From: Glandiceps talaboti
Taxonomy: Eukaryota > Hemichordata > Enteropneusta > Spengelidae
Reading direction: 5' to 3'
Length of the DNA stretch: 64,000 nucleotides
NCBI RefSeq assembly: GCF_964340395.1
Contig: NC_135549.1
Location: 22,510,342 to 22,574,341 of the forward strand
Shown: positions 1 through 11,900 of the stretch, piece by piece
Layout: the number at the start of each line of letters is the position of its first letter
Position numbering within the stretch: position 1 is the stretch's first letter
Made by a program: the position numbers and the translations under genes
Notes under the pieces: model-generated
Seen by the model: the letters and a program-made list of their open reading frames with translations, nothing else
What the model was told of the DNA's origin: nothing
The model's database searches: none

Positions 1-1244
1 ACTGACACACTAAGTGGACTTCCATCCATATCTGTAGGTGTGATGATTGACTTGCATACAACATCCTTTGTTGCAGTGAATGACCCAATTGTACACGTCA
101 ACTTCTTTGCAGGGCCAACAAATGCTGAATTCTTTGTTGATATATCTGGTAGTGTGGAAGGATGAAAGAAGTGTGGATACTCTGCAGTCAAATCTTTGTG
201 TTCTTTGAAGTCCTGTGAGGAAACTCTATCAAGTTGTCTATAGATGCTTGCCTTGGTAGTCAGCAAGTCAAAATCACCACTATGTTGTACAATATTTTCA
301 CTAAATCTGCAAGCTCCATCTGTTCCTGCTAGCTGTATCAGGATATCTTCTTTTTCCACAAGTAAAGATGCCTTCAGAACATCTTCCCTGTCTTGTATTA
401 TTGACAACGTTTCCTTCTCACGCTTTTGAAGTACTTCAATCCAATTTCGAAAGAACGATTTGACTCTGGTCTCTTGTTCTTGACTATTCTGTACAACATT
501 GGTGTTTTCTTTGTTGATTTCGATAAGTGTGTCTCGTAGATTTTCGCGCTTCTCTGCTGCAGATTTTATCTTTCCCGTGATAATATCTTTGTATTTCTCC
601 CTGGCCTTTCCTATTTCCATCACCATATGTCCTTCACTTCTTGGATGGGTTACAAAAGCACACTGTAGACACAGTGGTACTTGGCATTCATCGCTGTCGC
701 AGTACAAAGTAATTTCACGGTTTTCATGGTTTCTCTTACTGCAGTACTGTTTAGGACGGATGAATGATTCTATAGTTTCCCATGGATATGACTTTAGATC
801 GGAAAGCGTAAATACGTCATGAGCACCAAGAGCAAATGTATGCCTGTGTGCATCATGGCAGAATTGACACAAAAATGCAACACAATCTAAACAGAATGAC
901 ACTGATATGTCACCCTTTTCACCATGACAACTCTGACACGAGATGTCTTGGCCCTTTTGCAGGTTTTGCTGCTTCTCATAGTAATCTTTCTGATTCAAAA
1001 TGGTGGCATTGGTTTGGAAACCTATGACACCTTTTTGTGGTGTTGTCGTAGACTGTGAACATATTTGACACTTAATCACTTCATCCTTGCCAATCTGTTC
1101 AATCAAACAGGGTTGACAGAACACGTGGAGACAAGGAAGATATTTTGGTATCCGGGTACTTTCATCGTATTCGTTGCTACAGAGCCTACAGGTCAACACA
1201 CTGGGATCGAAAGTAAACTTCTTTGAGGGGTCAGCTGTTGCCAT
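1..1244 (-). CDS. TRIM-NHL family protein, gene A, N-terminal part (runs off window)
   Basis: The reading frame opens at the ATG at 1244 and stays open to the window edge (about 414 codons). It aligns base for base with the start of gene D: the distance from ATG to the same filamin codon is identical. It encodes a C3HC4 RING finger, B-box 1, B-box 2, a coiled coil and the start of filamin repeat 1. The remaining filamin repeats and the NHL propeller lie outside the window. By family knowledge this is a class VII TRIM, a RING-type E3 ubiquitin ligase architecture. The start is chosen because it follows an AG splice acceptor (1264-1263) by 18 bases and matches the paralogues. By eye, this copy and its intron are closest to gene D, not to its neighbour gene B. 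I did not translate every codon, so an unseen disabling change is possible but unlikely. Confidence 0.88.
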   Translation of the reverse strand, partial: MATADPSKKFTFDPSVLTCRLCSNEYDESTRIPKYLPCLHVFCQPCLIEQIGKDEVIKCQICSQSTTTPQKGVIGFQTNATILNQKDYYEKQQNLQKGQDISCQSCHGEKGDISVSFCLDCVAFLCQFCHDAHRHTFALGAHDVFTLSDLKSYPWETIESFIRPKQYCSKRNHENREITLYCDSDECQVPLCLQCAFVTHPRSEGHMVMEIGKAREKYKDIITGKIKSAAEKRENLRDTLIEINKENTNVVQNSQEQETRVKSFFRNWIEVLQKREKETLSIIQDREDVLKASLLVEKEDILIQLAGTDGACRFSENIVQHSGDFDLLTTKASIYRQLDRVSSQDFKEHKDLTAEYPHFFHPSTLPDISTKNSAFVGPAKKLTCTIGSFTATKDVVCKSIITPTDMDGSPLSVS

Positions 1245-1262
1245 GTTTGACTTAGGTATTCA

Positions 1263-1644
1263 CTGAAAAAAAAGCAGCAGAAAATTTAATCAACTGGTTG
1301 TAAAAAACACATTGCAGCTTTTTGTGTGCCAAATTGTTTAATAAGTGAGTGCTATGAACTTTTTACGTAAAGGTTAACATGTAAATTAGTGCTACGTTTA
1401 CAACTCAAATGGATATTAAAAGTGTGTTGCTTACTTGGTTTAAAACAATAGTACCGTAAACTTCTTCAACTAAATTCGAGAAACCCGAATGTTTTGATCC
1501 TGGTATTACCATTGAAAGGGAAAGCCACTGCAGGAAAAAATACATATTCTCGTATCAAATAACCAATCTTACCACCAGCTGAGAATTTATTGATTTGATA
1601 GGAAATGAAATGAAATGAAATGAAACGAAATGAAACTATGTATG

Positions 1645-1705
<61 letters not shown>

Positions 1706-1849
1706 TGGTCTGTCTGTCTGTCTGTCTGTCTGTCTGCCTGTCTGTCCGTCTGTCTGTCTGTCTGTCTGTCTGTCTGTGTCTGTCTGTCTAGTGTATGTAT
1801 AATAAATGGCCGTATGTTTGTGTCTGTGTATTTTATAGTGTCAGCTTAC
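1263..1849 (-). other. 5' UTR intron of gene A; untranslated exon ends at 1850
   Basis: On the minus strand the untranslated exon ends ...CTGCATCAG at 1850, followed by the donor GTAAGC. A pyrimidine-rich tract and the acceptor TTTTTTCAG end at 1263, 19 bases before the ATG. The same exon end and donor occur at the matching places upstream of genes B and C, so the intron is supported by three paralogues. The 5' end of the exon and the promoter cannot be placed from sequence. The intron holds a long TGTC microsatellite. Confidence 0.75.
1601..1793. repeat. Pentanucleotide GAAAT and (TGTC)n microsatellites in gene A intron
   Basis: A short run of GAAAT units (about 1603-1630) is followed by roughly 150 bases of TGTC/TCTG units with a few interruptions. 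It lies inside the 5' UTR intron of gene A. Genes B and C carry different tetranucleotide arrays in the same intron. Confidence 0.95.
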
Positions 1850-2235
1850 CTGATGCAGAGGCCAACTGCTCCTGTACAGTCCATCTACCCTGAAATGACT
1901 CGAGACTTATGGTGAGATACACAACAAATGCCCTGTTTCAAGGTATTTGGATAACTCTCTATTAGTGCAATTGGTTCAGCAACGTACAACGTCTGGCAAA
2001 CCAAATATTCTGTGACATGAAGAAATAAGTGAATACATTAACCATAATACACTAGTAGCACTCTGATAGACATTGCATATCAAGTTGATGGGATTAGATC
2101 TTGACTTGTGATTCCTCGATATACATTGTTTAAGTACAATACGTGTCCACATATCGATTAGTTTCTGTATACATAAATTACGCTGACACCAATAACTGTC
2201 ACAGCTTCTCATCAGTGATGAATTATCACATTCAT

Positions 2236-2300
2236 TATTTATTTATTCACAGACCCCCTCCCCCCCAACAAACATAGCCCATCAACACGCTATTAACGGG
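2236..2300 (-). repeat. SINE 3' tail fragment
   Basis: Read on the minus strand, this resembles the 3' end of the SINE at 51318-51670: a TTATTGGG-like stretch, a GTTGG-GTCTGTG stretch, then AAATAAATAAA. It sits upstream of gene A; matching tails sit upstream of genes B (21443) and C (32868), so it was probably part of the unit before duplication. Confidence 0.45.
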
Positions 2301-2946
2301 AAATAAATTAGACCATAAAATATACAATGCAATGAAAATAATAAATACAATAAAAAACTTAGACAATACACATATGAATAATTACAAAAACACTGAAATG
2401 TACAAAGACAAACAAAATTACGGACGCACCCTGCATAAGTAGTTAATCAACTTAATTTTTAAAACTGTTACAGACAAAACAGTAGATGCCATAAAAGACC
2501 TTATAGAGTGTGATAAAAAAAGCAAACCTACTTAGTCAACACAGTGGCTAGGGAATTCAACAACTTCTTTCAATAACACACATTTGACACATTTTTTACT
2601 TTACAATATATTGAGTTACAAGCAGCTCAATAATTGCAAAAGACATACATATGTAATTATATGTATCTTATTGTATGTACAATTACAAGCTTTTTTGTAT
2701 TGAGCCACAAAGACAGATTCAGTCTATGTTGTTTCATATTCATTTTCACTTTAGGAAGCCATGATAAATTTGTTTTATAAATTAAAAATCCAAAATAAAT
2801 ACCCAATCCTCATCCATACGTTTATCTGCATATCACTGATGAGATCATAGTTCTTCATCTACACATCCCCAAATGTATCCCCAACGAAATCTGATTAGTT
2901 AGTTTTGGAATAAAAGGTTTTTGACCAAAAGGACATATTTTAGACC
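2301..2946. other. Spacer S1, AT-rich, no gene; 147-bp repeat at its end
   Basis: No reading frame looks like a gene. The sequence matches the spacer upstream of gene B (about 21500-22590). From about 2790 it contains the first unit of a repeat of about 147 bp whose next unit resumes after the inserted element, at 4802. Confidence 0.6.
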
Positions 2947-2949
2947 TAA

Positions 2950-4798
2950 GGGATAGACCATTCGATATCCTGGTGGGGGGGGGGGGGCTTGGACGATTGG
3001 TGGAAAGTCATTATTTTTTTCCCACCTGCTTGCCTGAGAATTAATTTTTTTCTCCTTCGCCTATGCTGGCAACTTTTTTTCTTTGCTTCTTTGAGATATC
3101 CGGATTTTTTTTACGTCAATGTTGAACACCTACTTATGTTGCCACAATTTTCTGTTTGGTTTTCGCACAGGGTAATACAGAGAGTAAAAAGGTGCTGTTC
3201 AATCACACACAGATTATATTTAGTAAACTACATATTTCAATACATGTTTGATTTTCAATTAAATAAACATCGTTGACAGTTTTTTATGCCATGGTATGAT
3301 GACACACTGATAATGCAAATCGGAAACTTGGTTGGTGAGCTCAAACATTCAGATAGACCGGTCAGTTTCTCCAGCCTGGGGGGGATGGGTGGGGGATGTC
3401 AGTATTTTTTTCCATTGGACCGACAAAAAGGCACTGACCCCCGTGAATAAAGTTTCATAGCATCTGACAGTAAGCTGTAGAGGGAAGAGCTTTGAGACTG
3501 GGATGTGTCCACCTCTTGTGTGAGTGTGTGTGTGAATGGGGTGGGGGTGGGGGTTCTAGGGGGTCTCCCCTAGAAGCCCTGGAAGATTTTTAATTCTTAA
3601 GGAAATGTTTAGGCTATTCACAGACACTTTCAGACAATAATTTACAAACTTTACAAGACAGCTCTAACATGTAAAAAGCAACTACATGAGCTTGAAACAT
3701 TTGTTGAATAAAGTTTCATAGCATCTTGACAGTAAGAGGTGGAGGAAAGAACTTTGATTTGAGACTGCAACATGTCTACCTCTTATGGGGGGGGTCCTAG
3801 GGGGTCTCCCCTAGAAGCTTTTGAAGTTTTTTACCAATTGTGGTGAATCTTATTGTTGGTTAAAAGAATGGGTGGCCTCTGGGGTGATGGAGTCCAATTG
3901 GTCCCCCCGGCAGATATGCAGAGTTTTGTTTCTATTTAGGCAATATTGAGGTTATTCATAACCTCTGAGATATATATTGCCAAGCTTCGAAAAGCTAAAG
4001 TAAATATAACTTCTTAAATACGTTTTCCATGTTATAAAAGTGAGCCTGTAACATAGGTATAGGGGCATTGATATTGCATGTATAGTAAAATTACTGATGT
4101 GTTAGAGCACTTTAGGAGGTCATACCTAGTGTACAATAGAAACTTGAATTTGAGTTGTGGTGTCGATACTTGTAGTGTTCGAAATAGGAAGTATATTCAT
4201 CCCTTCTGACAAATTCATACTGAAGAGACTAGAACAATTTAGATTAAGTTCTTTTATAAACTATCTAATACTAGCATGAAGTTTACTATAACAAAACTTT
4301 CAAGTTCACTTTTGCCCCAAAGTGCAAGATAAGTGAAGCACTGATTGTGAAACAGCCAAACACTTACATGGCATGTTCTGTAACTAGTGTGGTAGCTAGG
4401 TAATACATGTATTATATGTATAATTTTATGTATATTTATGTTTGAACCCTAATTACATGAAGTAAAATTTAAACGATTCATGAAAGAAACAGAGACAAGA
4501 ACAAATATATATATGTACCACAGGCTAATGAAACTGACGGGTCCCTGACATGTGTTTGAAAATGTTTGTCATGATTTGACAAGTGTCCTGGTTGGAGAGG
4601 TACGAGCAGGTTGAACAGTATACTCGAAACTGTGCATCATTTCCCTGCCAAGACATTTTTTCTAGCAGCAGTGGTCCATCTTTTTTTTCCATCACCCACT
4701 CATATCCGGATTTTTTTTTCAAGCAACTCTATTTGGCATCTCCCCCCCCCCGAAATCTTCCAAGCCCCCCCCCCCCAGGATATCAAATGGTCCACCCC
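2950..4798. mobile_element. PIF/Harbinger-like non-autonomous TIR element, 1.85 kb
   Basis: The ends are inverted repeats: GGGATAGACCATTCGATATC on the left, and on the right the complement of GGGGTGGACCATTTGATATC. Each continues into CCTGG and a long G run. The element is flanked by TAA (2947-2949 and 4799-4801). Spacer S2 has the empty site at 22597 (GACCTAATTTGTACATTACT). Removing the element plus one TAA restores the 147-bp repeat spacing that S2 shows (146). A 3-bp TWA duplication and GGG ends fit the PIF/Harbinger superfamily. No transposase is visible. It holds a second, nested element. Confidence 0.8.
3357..4545. mobile_element. Nested element related to the one at 13041-14859
   Basis: The left end, GACCGGTCAGTTTCTCCAGC, and the right end (complement of GGGACCCGTCAGTTTC) match the TIRs of the element at 13041-14859. 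The interior shares its repeats of roughly 235 bp (GGGGGTCTCCCCTAGAAGCC, CTTTACAAGACAGC). It is decayed and no clear target duplication remains. It lies inside the element at 2950-4798. Confidence 0.6.
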
Positions 4799-4801
4799 TA
4801 A

Positions 4802-5033
4802 ATTTCATATTACTGATGTGACCATAATGTCATGAACAATTCTTCATTAACACACCATTAAAAACGTTCCCACCAATTTTCAGACCAATCTGCACAGTAG
4901 TCTTTTTAATTTAAGAGTTTTGACCAAAAGTGACATTTTGTACCCAAACCACTCACCTGTGATTTTACTTTTTAAATGTCACATCTAAACATCAAAAGTA
5001 ATGTCCCCACTAAACACAAGACAATCGGTCCGG

Positions 5034-5067
<34 letters not shown>

Positions 5068-5842
5068 ACTCGGTGAGTACCAATCTGATAAGACAGTGCT
5101 CTATACCGCAGTGGCAGAGCGCAATAGTTTATAACTGTATATATATATATATAAACACAGACCCAAGGATAGACACCGCAGCGTCCCTATAACACTACTG
5201 AACCTAATCACTTCATTTGTGCTAATCACCGGTCATTAAAATATTGAAATTTTCAAACCGAATACTCCCCACCCTCGTTCTGGTCCTTATTATGACAGTT
5301 ACCAAGGCAGCTGTAGTGACTGACTAGAAAAACATGGTGATTTAAAGATTCGTCCCATGTACTAGTTTACAAAAGGGTCAGTCTGAAACATTGATTTCCA
5401 GTTAATATTTAATGTATTGTTTGTTAGAGCTCTTGCCTTGCCCTCTGCCCTCCGAATTACTAAGTGCGTCACTGTTCAATAGTTATTTTATTATCTAATG
5501 AAACATCTTCCGAAAAGAGTTATTTGTTGAATACTTGAATTACGTCTGGTCATTGACAAGTTCTTCAAAAATGGCCATCACGGCAGGTTACTGAAAAACT
5601 GCCAATGTCTTTCAAAATGGCGGCTGTACCACTAAATGTTTATGTTATCGGGACGATTTACACATACAACGTTCAAACATATCGTAAAGATACTTTTTTC
5701 AAATATTATAAAACTTTAAACATTTCATCGCCTTCACTTCTTCCTGACATCAATACAAAACTCAACAGTTTACATGATTTTATTTGGATTGAACAGTGTT
5801 TCGAGCAATTGCTGAATAAGCAAAGTTACCTTTAGTTTGAAT
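4802..5842. other. Spacer S1, second 147-bp repeat unit and non-coding DNA
   Basis: It begins with the second unit of the repeat (GACCAAAA at 4922), then an AC/TA microsatellite with an inserted core (see 5048-5152), then about 600 bases matching S2 at 23080-23735. The small open frames here are not conserved between the copies. Confidence 0.55.
5036..5153 (+). repeat. AC/TA microsatellite with embedded 60-bp core sequence
   Basis: A short (AC)n run passes into (TA)n, then a unique core of about 60 bases (about 5067-5130: CTCGGTGAGTACCAATCTGA to GGCAGAGCGCAATAGTT), then (TA)n again. The same core with three differences lies in reverse at 59967-60029, also between TA runs. At the matching place in S2 (22880-23020) there is a pure AC array and no core. 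Confidence 0.85.
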
Positions 5843-5845
5843 TAA

Positions 5846-6514
5846 GGGAGCCTTCACTAATTACAAGTGGGGAGATCCGGGAATAGGGAGTGTGTCAGGA
5901 ATTTATTTATAAATTGGTTCCCGGGGACCACAGGCCACAATTAAAAACATGAAATAAGGGGATACCGGATGGTAACATTTTACTGTGACAGTTTGTATTA
6001 TTTTGGGATTTTGGTATCCCACAGCTGCCACCAGTTTCACATCCTACTACTGCAACATCCGAGCACTGCCAACATTGTAATGTAGTATCAGAACATATCA
6101 GTCAAATCTCTGCTGATTATCATGGAATGAATCAGTGGCTAATTTTGACGTGAACATATGGCATGGTCTCACAAGAGAGACTGCGCAGGATGTGGCAAGA
6201 CATTGAGGACAATATCGTGGAGTGAGCATGTTGACCTAGGTCCATGCTTCATGCTCTGTTTTGTCTTTGGGGTCTAATAACCAATGCAATTGTGTCTCAG
6301 CCTGGGGTCCCTTTTCATTACTTTGACAGCATTTCAACTTGACCCATGGTTTGGGAACTTTAATTGAACATGGGGATGGTAACGTTTTAGAGAAAAGTAA
6401 TTATTCAGAGAAGACCATTATTTAGAAAGTATTGACTGGGAAAGGGGAAACTTATACCTGACAGGCCACGCTTGATTTTCCCTGGCCCTCCACTTGTAAT
6501 TACTGAAGGCTCCC
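5846..6514. mobile_element. TIR element (MITE-like) with TAA duplication
   Basis: The inverted ends are GGGAGCCTTCACTAATTACA and the complement of GGGAGCCTTCAGTAATTACA. They are flanked by TAA at 5843-5845 and 6515-6517. A second copy at the same relative place in S2 (23740-24407) shows that it inserted before the units duplicated. It has no coding capacity. The 3-bp TAA site and GGG ends fit PIF/Harbinger. Confidence 0.75.
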
Positions 6515-6517
6515 TAA

Positions 6518-8903
6518 TGCTATCACCATGGTAAAGTAAAGTAAAGTAAAGTTCAAGAATACTAAAACTGACATCGTTCATAACTCCTACTATTATTTGG
6601 TATTGAAATGTAAATGAATTCATTGACATTGTCTGTGTCACCATATATCACATATTACACCATGTATATATAGTCTTTAGTATGATCATACGAAGGCTCT
6701 CTGGCCTATACGTACTAGTAGTAGAAGCCTAATCGTTGACAGTCACTGCACTGCATCTTGATATGTGAAAACTTTGTGTGAAATTTAAAGATACTTTCTC
6801 CTCTTGACAGCCTACAAATCCTATAAACGTCCAAAACTGGATAAAGGATTGTTCAATGTCACCGTTGTTTAGGTGTTCAATTCAAGTTTATGATCAATGT
6901 GGGTGAATATGTAAATCCACTTCCTTGTCGACTGTTATGTTTCATCATACAATTGCAGCACTAGAAATTCTGAAGGTGTAGTCGCAGTGTACATTTTTAC
7001 TCTTTCAGAATGAAAACTGAGTTTATGTGCACCTACCTGCTACCCACAAATAGCGAAATTCTATTAAAAGATTTGATGATTGATAAATATTCACTTACTA
7101 TCAAATATTCCTTTTCACCGTGACATTCCACCATGTACGCAACTCTTGTGTGATCTACATTTGGTCACACTAAAACTGTGTCTCCCAATACACGTAACAT
7201 ATACACCATATCGAATTTCGAAAATCACATGACTGTCTCAAATCATGTTTCTTATCATACCTTGTCACAAAAGAGAATAAATGGTCACGAAAAGTCAAAG
7301 GTCAAACTGTACTTTGGAAACCATAGAATGTGTGTAAACTTCTTGTCCCATTGTGCCGTCAACTTTGACCTATGTACTCTGGCAAACCTCAACACAATAA
7401 TCATACCACAATTTACGTAGAAGGCATCACAGTAGACGAAAATTTCGAATTCATTTCACTCTCTATTGAGTTGTGGGGATTATCAAGAAGAAATATAATA
7501 ACAAATAGGTTTGTGCAAAGTAAATACAGTTATGTATCATTACAAGCATGTCAGCTGTAAATATAATTCCATTTTAGTATAAGGAGTTTCAGTATTGAAA
7601 TTCGTCATTTATTATAACATTGAGGAATATTTTTCGCAATAATAGAAATTGAAGGGCACCAACTTCCCAATGTTTCCTTCATGTTATTGTCAGTAGAGTT
7701 GCCTCTAGAATAGCCAGTACAGTTACATACTGACCAAAAGAATATAGAATTCTCTCATAAATGCGCCTAAGGCCTAAAATATAATTGTTTAGTTCCAGTT
7801 ACCAGACCCCACCCCCTAGTTTTTCACTGGAGACCCTAAACCTTTATTTTGCTATTTCGAGAAAAAAAAATTGCAAAAATTGGGATGTCTCACGAGAAAT
7901 AGTGGATGCGGAAACTGACATTAACTTTAAAAAAAGACAATATAAAACTATTCTTCCAATCTGTAATGGCTGTACATCTGATAGGAAATAAATAACACAG
8001 ATACCATTTGGAAAACAATGGAACCACTAAACTAGACACTCACACATGAAAAAATATATACTAAAATAAAATAAACAATCTCCCTACCCCACCTAGTCTA
8101 AAATTGAGCGTAATCGAAACCACATAATTTTTTATTAGGCCTAAACGTCCTGCAACCCCAACACATGGGTGGTCTGGGACGCCCTCAGCGGGCGAACATA
8201 CCTCTTGCGTTCAAATGGCGTTTAGCACATCCCAATGTCCGCAAGTCATTGCAGAAAATGCATTGTTTGACGACAGTTATTCACATACATTTTTCATTCA
8301 TTATTTTGTGCTAACAAAGAATTATGTATCTTTAAGCATTTCTTGTTATATCTTTACTTCCAACTATAGTTTTAAAGAACTATTTCAATCCCTGTTCTAT
8401 ACATCTGAAAGGCTGCTCGTCTTAAAGTTTGTTGTATATTCAATCGGATAGATAGATAGTGTATACCAACACTTAGTTTCCTGTACCTAATGAACAGTGA
8501 TACTTTGATGGGATAAATAACTCAACCCTATCCTTAATTAGCACAGAACAATAATATCTATATGAATGCAAAACATTGCACTTGCTTACAACCACCTCAT
8601 GCCTCCATCCTTTAAACCTGTACTAGCTGCAACATCAAATAACCAAAGATATATTCAATAAAAAGTATTTTAAAAAGATATTGTTTTAGCTTTAATAGTG
8701 GTCAATATAATCCATAGATAGTATAGAGGCAAGAGTAAATCTTGAGCAAACGCTCGTTTTGAATCTATCACCATATTAAAATTGTACTAGTTGTAATTGG
8801 ATTATTTATTTTGATCAGACAACCACAATATATTCACTGAAGTGTTAACAATAAAAATAACAGCCAGACATTGTACATGTTGATCAAGGGTCGATATTAT
8901 TTA
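6518..8903. other. Spacer S1, conserved with S2 and partly S3/S4, no gene
   Basis: This 2.4-kb stretch aligns with 24411-26790 and more loosely with 36050-37860 and 48110-49450. Small open frames such as 8215-8451 recur in S2, but with insertions that are not multiples of three, so coding is not supported. Around 7790-7870 lies a fragment of a repeat (GTTCCAGTTACC...CCTAAAC) that is also seen at 25680 and, inverted, at 54601-54665. Confidence 0.6.
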
Positions 8904-8906
8904 TAA

Positions 8907-11900
8907 GGGTGAGGTTTTTTTGTTTTTTTGTTTCTCATCTCCAATGGAAAAGTCAGGTGGGGCGGGCGGGCGAAATAAAAAAAAAAGGGGGCAAGAAAAA
9001 AAATCTGTATTTTTTCAGTTCTATTCTCTCTCCTTCCTGTCCTGTCAGTCTCTATACAACTTCTTTTCTCTTCTCTTTATTGAATTCCTTGTTACAAGTC
9101 TCTTTCCTTCATTTTAGCAAGGTTGACAAGTCCTTAGAACAACTTTGTAAGAAGATGATTGAATACTTATCATCCTGATGGGTGTATATCTGTAGCCATG
9201 AACTATTGTATGATTTTATCAGGAGTACTAATACATTCGTCCTATTAATCAAAGTGGCATTGACATCGCTAACAATTTTTTCAAGTTATCCAATTTGAAC
9301 TTCAGTGTGTAACTTTTTGAAACACTTACGTGAATTTTCATTTATATAAATCATTACTTCTATGAAACATTTTTCTTCAGTGTGAACTTGTCAAAATGAT
9401 CCACCAGATAGAACTCAGAACTCCTTTGGGATTTACTGTTTAAAAGTAATTAAAAGTAATAATGTAAACCTCGGAATTATGCATGTCATGGGTCATGAAA
9501 CGCTATGGAGTCGATCATTTCCCCGATGATACAACTGATTTAAAGCTAAAAACTGGTCAAGAAATTAGGAATGCAGTATGACTTTTACCAATTTTAAGCA
9601 TAATTTTGAAAATGATGGGAATATTCTGAGCTATTATTACATTGCACCTAAATGTACTGCGCAACAGTATTAATTTCGAGCCCTGTCCCTCATCAAACCT
9701 CAACGGCCTTAGACACATGCTGCTCTGATGTAACAAAGGGGGTGGGGGTGGGGGGTAGACGGCAGTGTTCTGCCAAGGTTTCCAAGTGGGGACAAAGGCC
9801 CCTTGGTTGCAAAAAGTGATGCCATTTGACAGGGAGTGGGGTCAATTATTATTGTTTATGAAATATTCATATAAATTATCTCAGACCACTATAGAGATAC
9901 TGTGGTCTGAGATATTCCATTACGTATAGACCATTACCTAACTACATTAAAAAATTCCATTCATAATAACAGTTCCCAGTAAGCTATTTTTGAAAATTGT
10001 GTACTACACATTACACCTTATAAAAAGAAGGCAATTAAGATTATGGAATTTTAAGTCATTTCTACAGAGTATATTATATATTGTTTAGAAAGATTGGACA
10101 GCCAGGTAGTCACAATTTTTAATCTGAATATCAATGAATAGCAGTGCTCAAATTCATAATTCCCTTTTTTCAGACAAGGACAAAGAACAACTTCAAAATA
10201 AGTCACAGTGAACATATGATTGAATAAATACTTTGAGAAATCCTAAACTTGTAACCACTTGTTTCATTTTTAAAATTGTTAGTACACTGCTGTGTTTATC
10301 ATTCCCTCTTCAAAGTCATGATATTTTGAAGAAAAAAAATCCCTGACTTTAAGAAGTACCAAATGTGAACGAAAAACTTACAAATAATAATCAAACAGAC
10401 TTTAAAATAATTTATTTTTTATTAATTAACCGTTACTGGCTGTGTATCATGATTTGGTCCTGCTATATCAAATGACAACATAGTTACAAAATTACATACC
10501 GTAAACTTGATACGGAAAGCTGACATTAGGTGTCCTTGAAACTCAGAACTTGAATCTTTAACTAAAACTATCAACAACGTCAAAGTTGGGATGCTCTGTA
10601 AATACCACATTATTTTTTTCTGATTTGCACAACAAGTTCGTTCTTCATGTCTGACCGGCGCACATGCATCGGCCGTCTATAGTGGCCATGCCAGTGATTA
10701 CGCATTGATTCAGTGCCCAACATTCACATGTGTCACTGTCAACATCATGCAACAAGATCCCCTAACACAGCTTTTTCTGAATCAAAATACACATGTACTC
10801 ATTTAATTTAACCCATCAACAAATGGAAATCACAACCTGTCCCATAAATTTGGTTTACTCAGGCTTCTGAGCATGCGCAGTGGCAGATAGATGTTCCGCG
10901 TTCCAGTAGCAAGTTCAGTGTTTCGCATGCACAACGAGTGTGAAGCTACCATCATATTCATATTCATCTTCACTTTCAAAAGTTGACCTCTACGATCAAT
11001 GTGAATATGATGATAGCTTACACATTCATCATCAGATTCGAAGTACTTCCGAATGGGTACGAACATGCGTATGGCAAATCACAAATCCTTCATTGGCAGG
11101 TTGAAATCACGTGATTGTAATTACTTTTCACTTGATTTGCCTGGATTTGTATGCTCTCTTGTTATTTTTGCCAGAGTATCCAATTTGCACCATGAATTAT
11201 TGTTGTCATGGACCATTATTTTCACAATCGATTGCGTTGACCGATCCCGATCAAGGGAACTACACACATTGTGATAATTGTGGTCTTGACAACACTATTT
11301 TGTGTAAATTTCACCAGTGTAAGTGTTAAGTAGGGTTTCAAAGATAGCAACACTGCGGGAAATCAGAACACACCCAGCCAGGCCGTATTTTATTACATTA
11401 CTCATACAGGTTTTTTGTACACCCAAATATTGATATTTCATTTTCAAAGATATGGGAAAGGCATACTAAACATCCAAATTAGTTTTTTATATGACAACAA
11501 TAATTCATGGTGCAAATTGGATACTCTGGCAAAAGTAAGAAGAAAGCATGCAAATCCACGCTAATCAAGTGAAAAGTAACTACAATCACGTGATTTCAAC
11601 CTGCCAATGAAGGATTTGCGATTTGCCGAACGCTTGTTTGTACCCATTCGGAAGACTTCGAATCTGATGATGAACGTGTGAAGCTATCATCATATTCACA
11701 TTCAGAGTAGAGGTCAACTTTGAAAGTGAATATGAATATGATGGTAGCTTCACACTCGTCATGCACACGTCAGTGAGTAGGTCAGAGGTCACGACAGTGA
11801 CGATAGACAAAACATGTGACGAGAGACGAGAGACGTCCATTTCGACGTCTCATCTACTCCCTCTAATGTTTCAATTTGTAGATAAAGTTTATCAAAGTTG

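Noticed and set aside
1641-1790. CRISPR-like regular repeats
   Set aside because: This and the other tandem arrays are head-to-tail micro- or minisatellites without unique spacers, in a eukaryotic setting.
5067-5130. tRNA gene in the TA-flanked core
   Set aside because: GTGGCAGAGC slightly resembles an A box, but no cloverleaf or B box could be drawn.
8215-8451. Small open frame also found at 26100-26339 in spacer S2
   Set aside because: The copies differ by indels that shift the frame internally and then restore it, and no family is recognisable; similarity is explained by duplication of the whole spacer.
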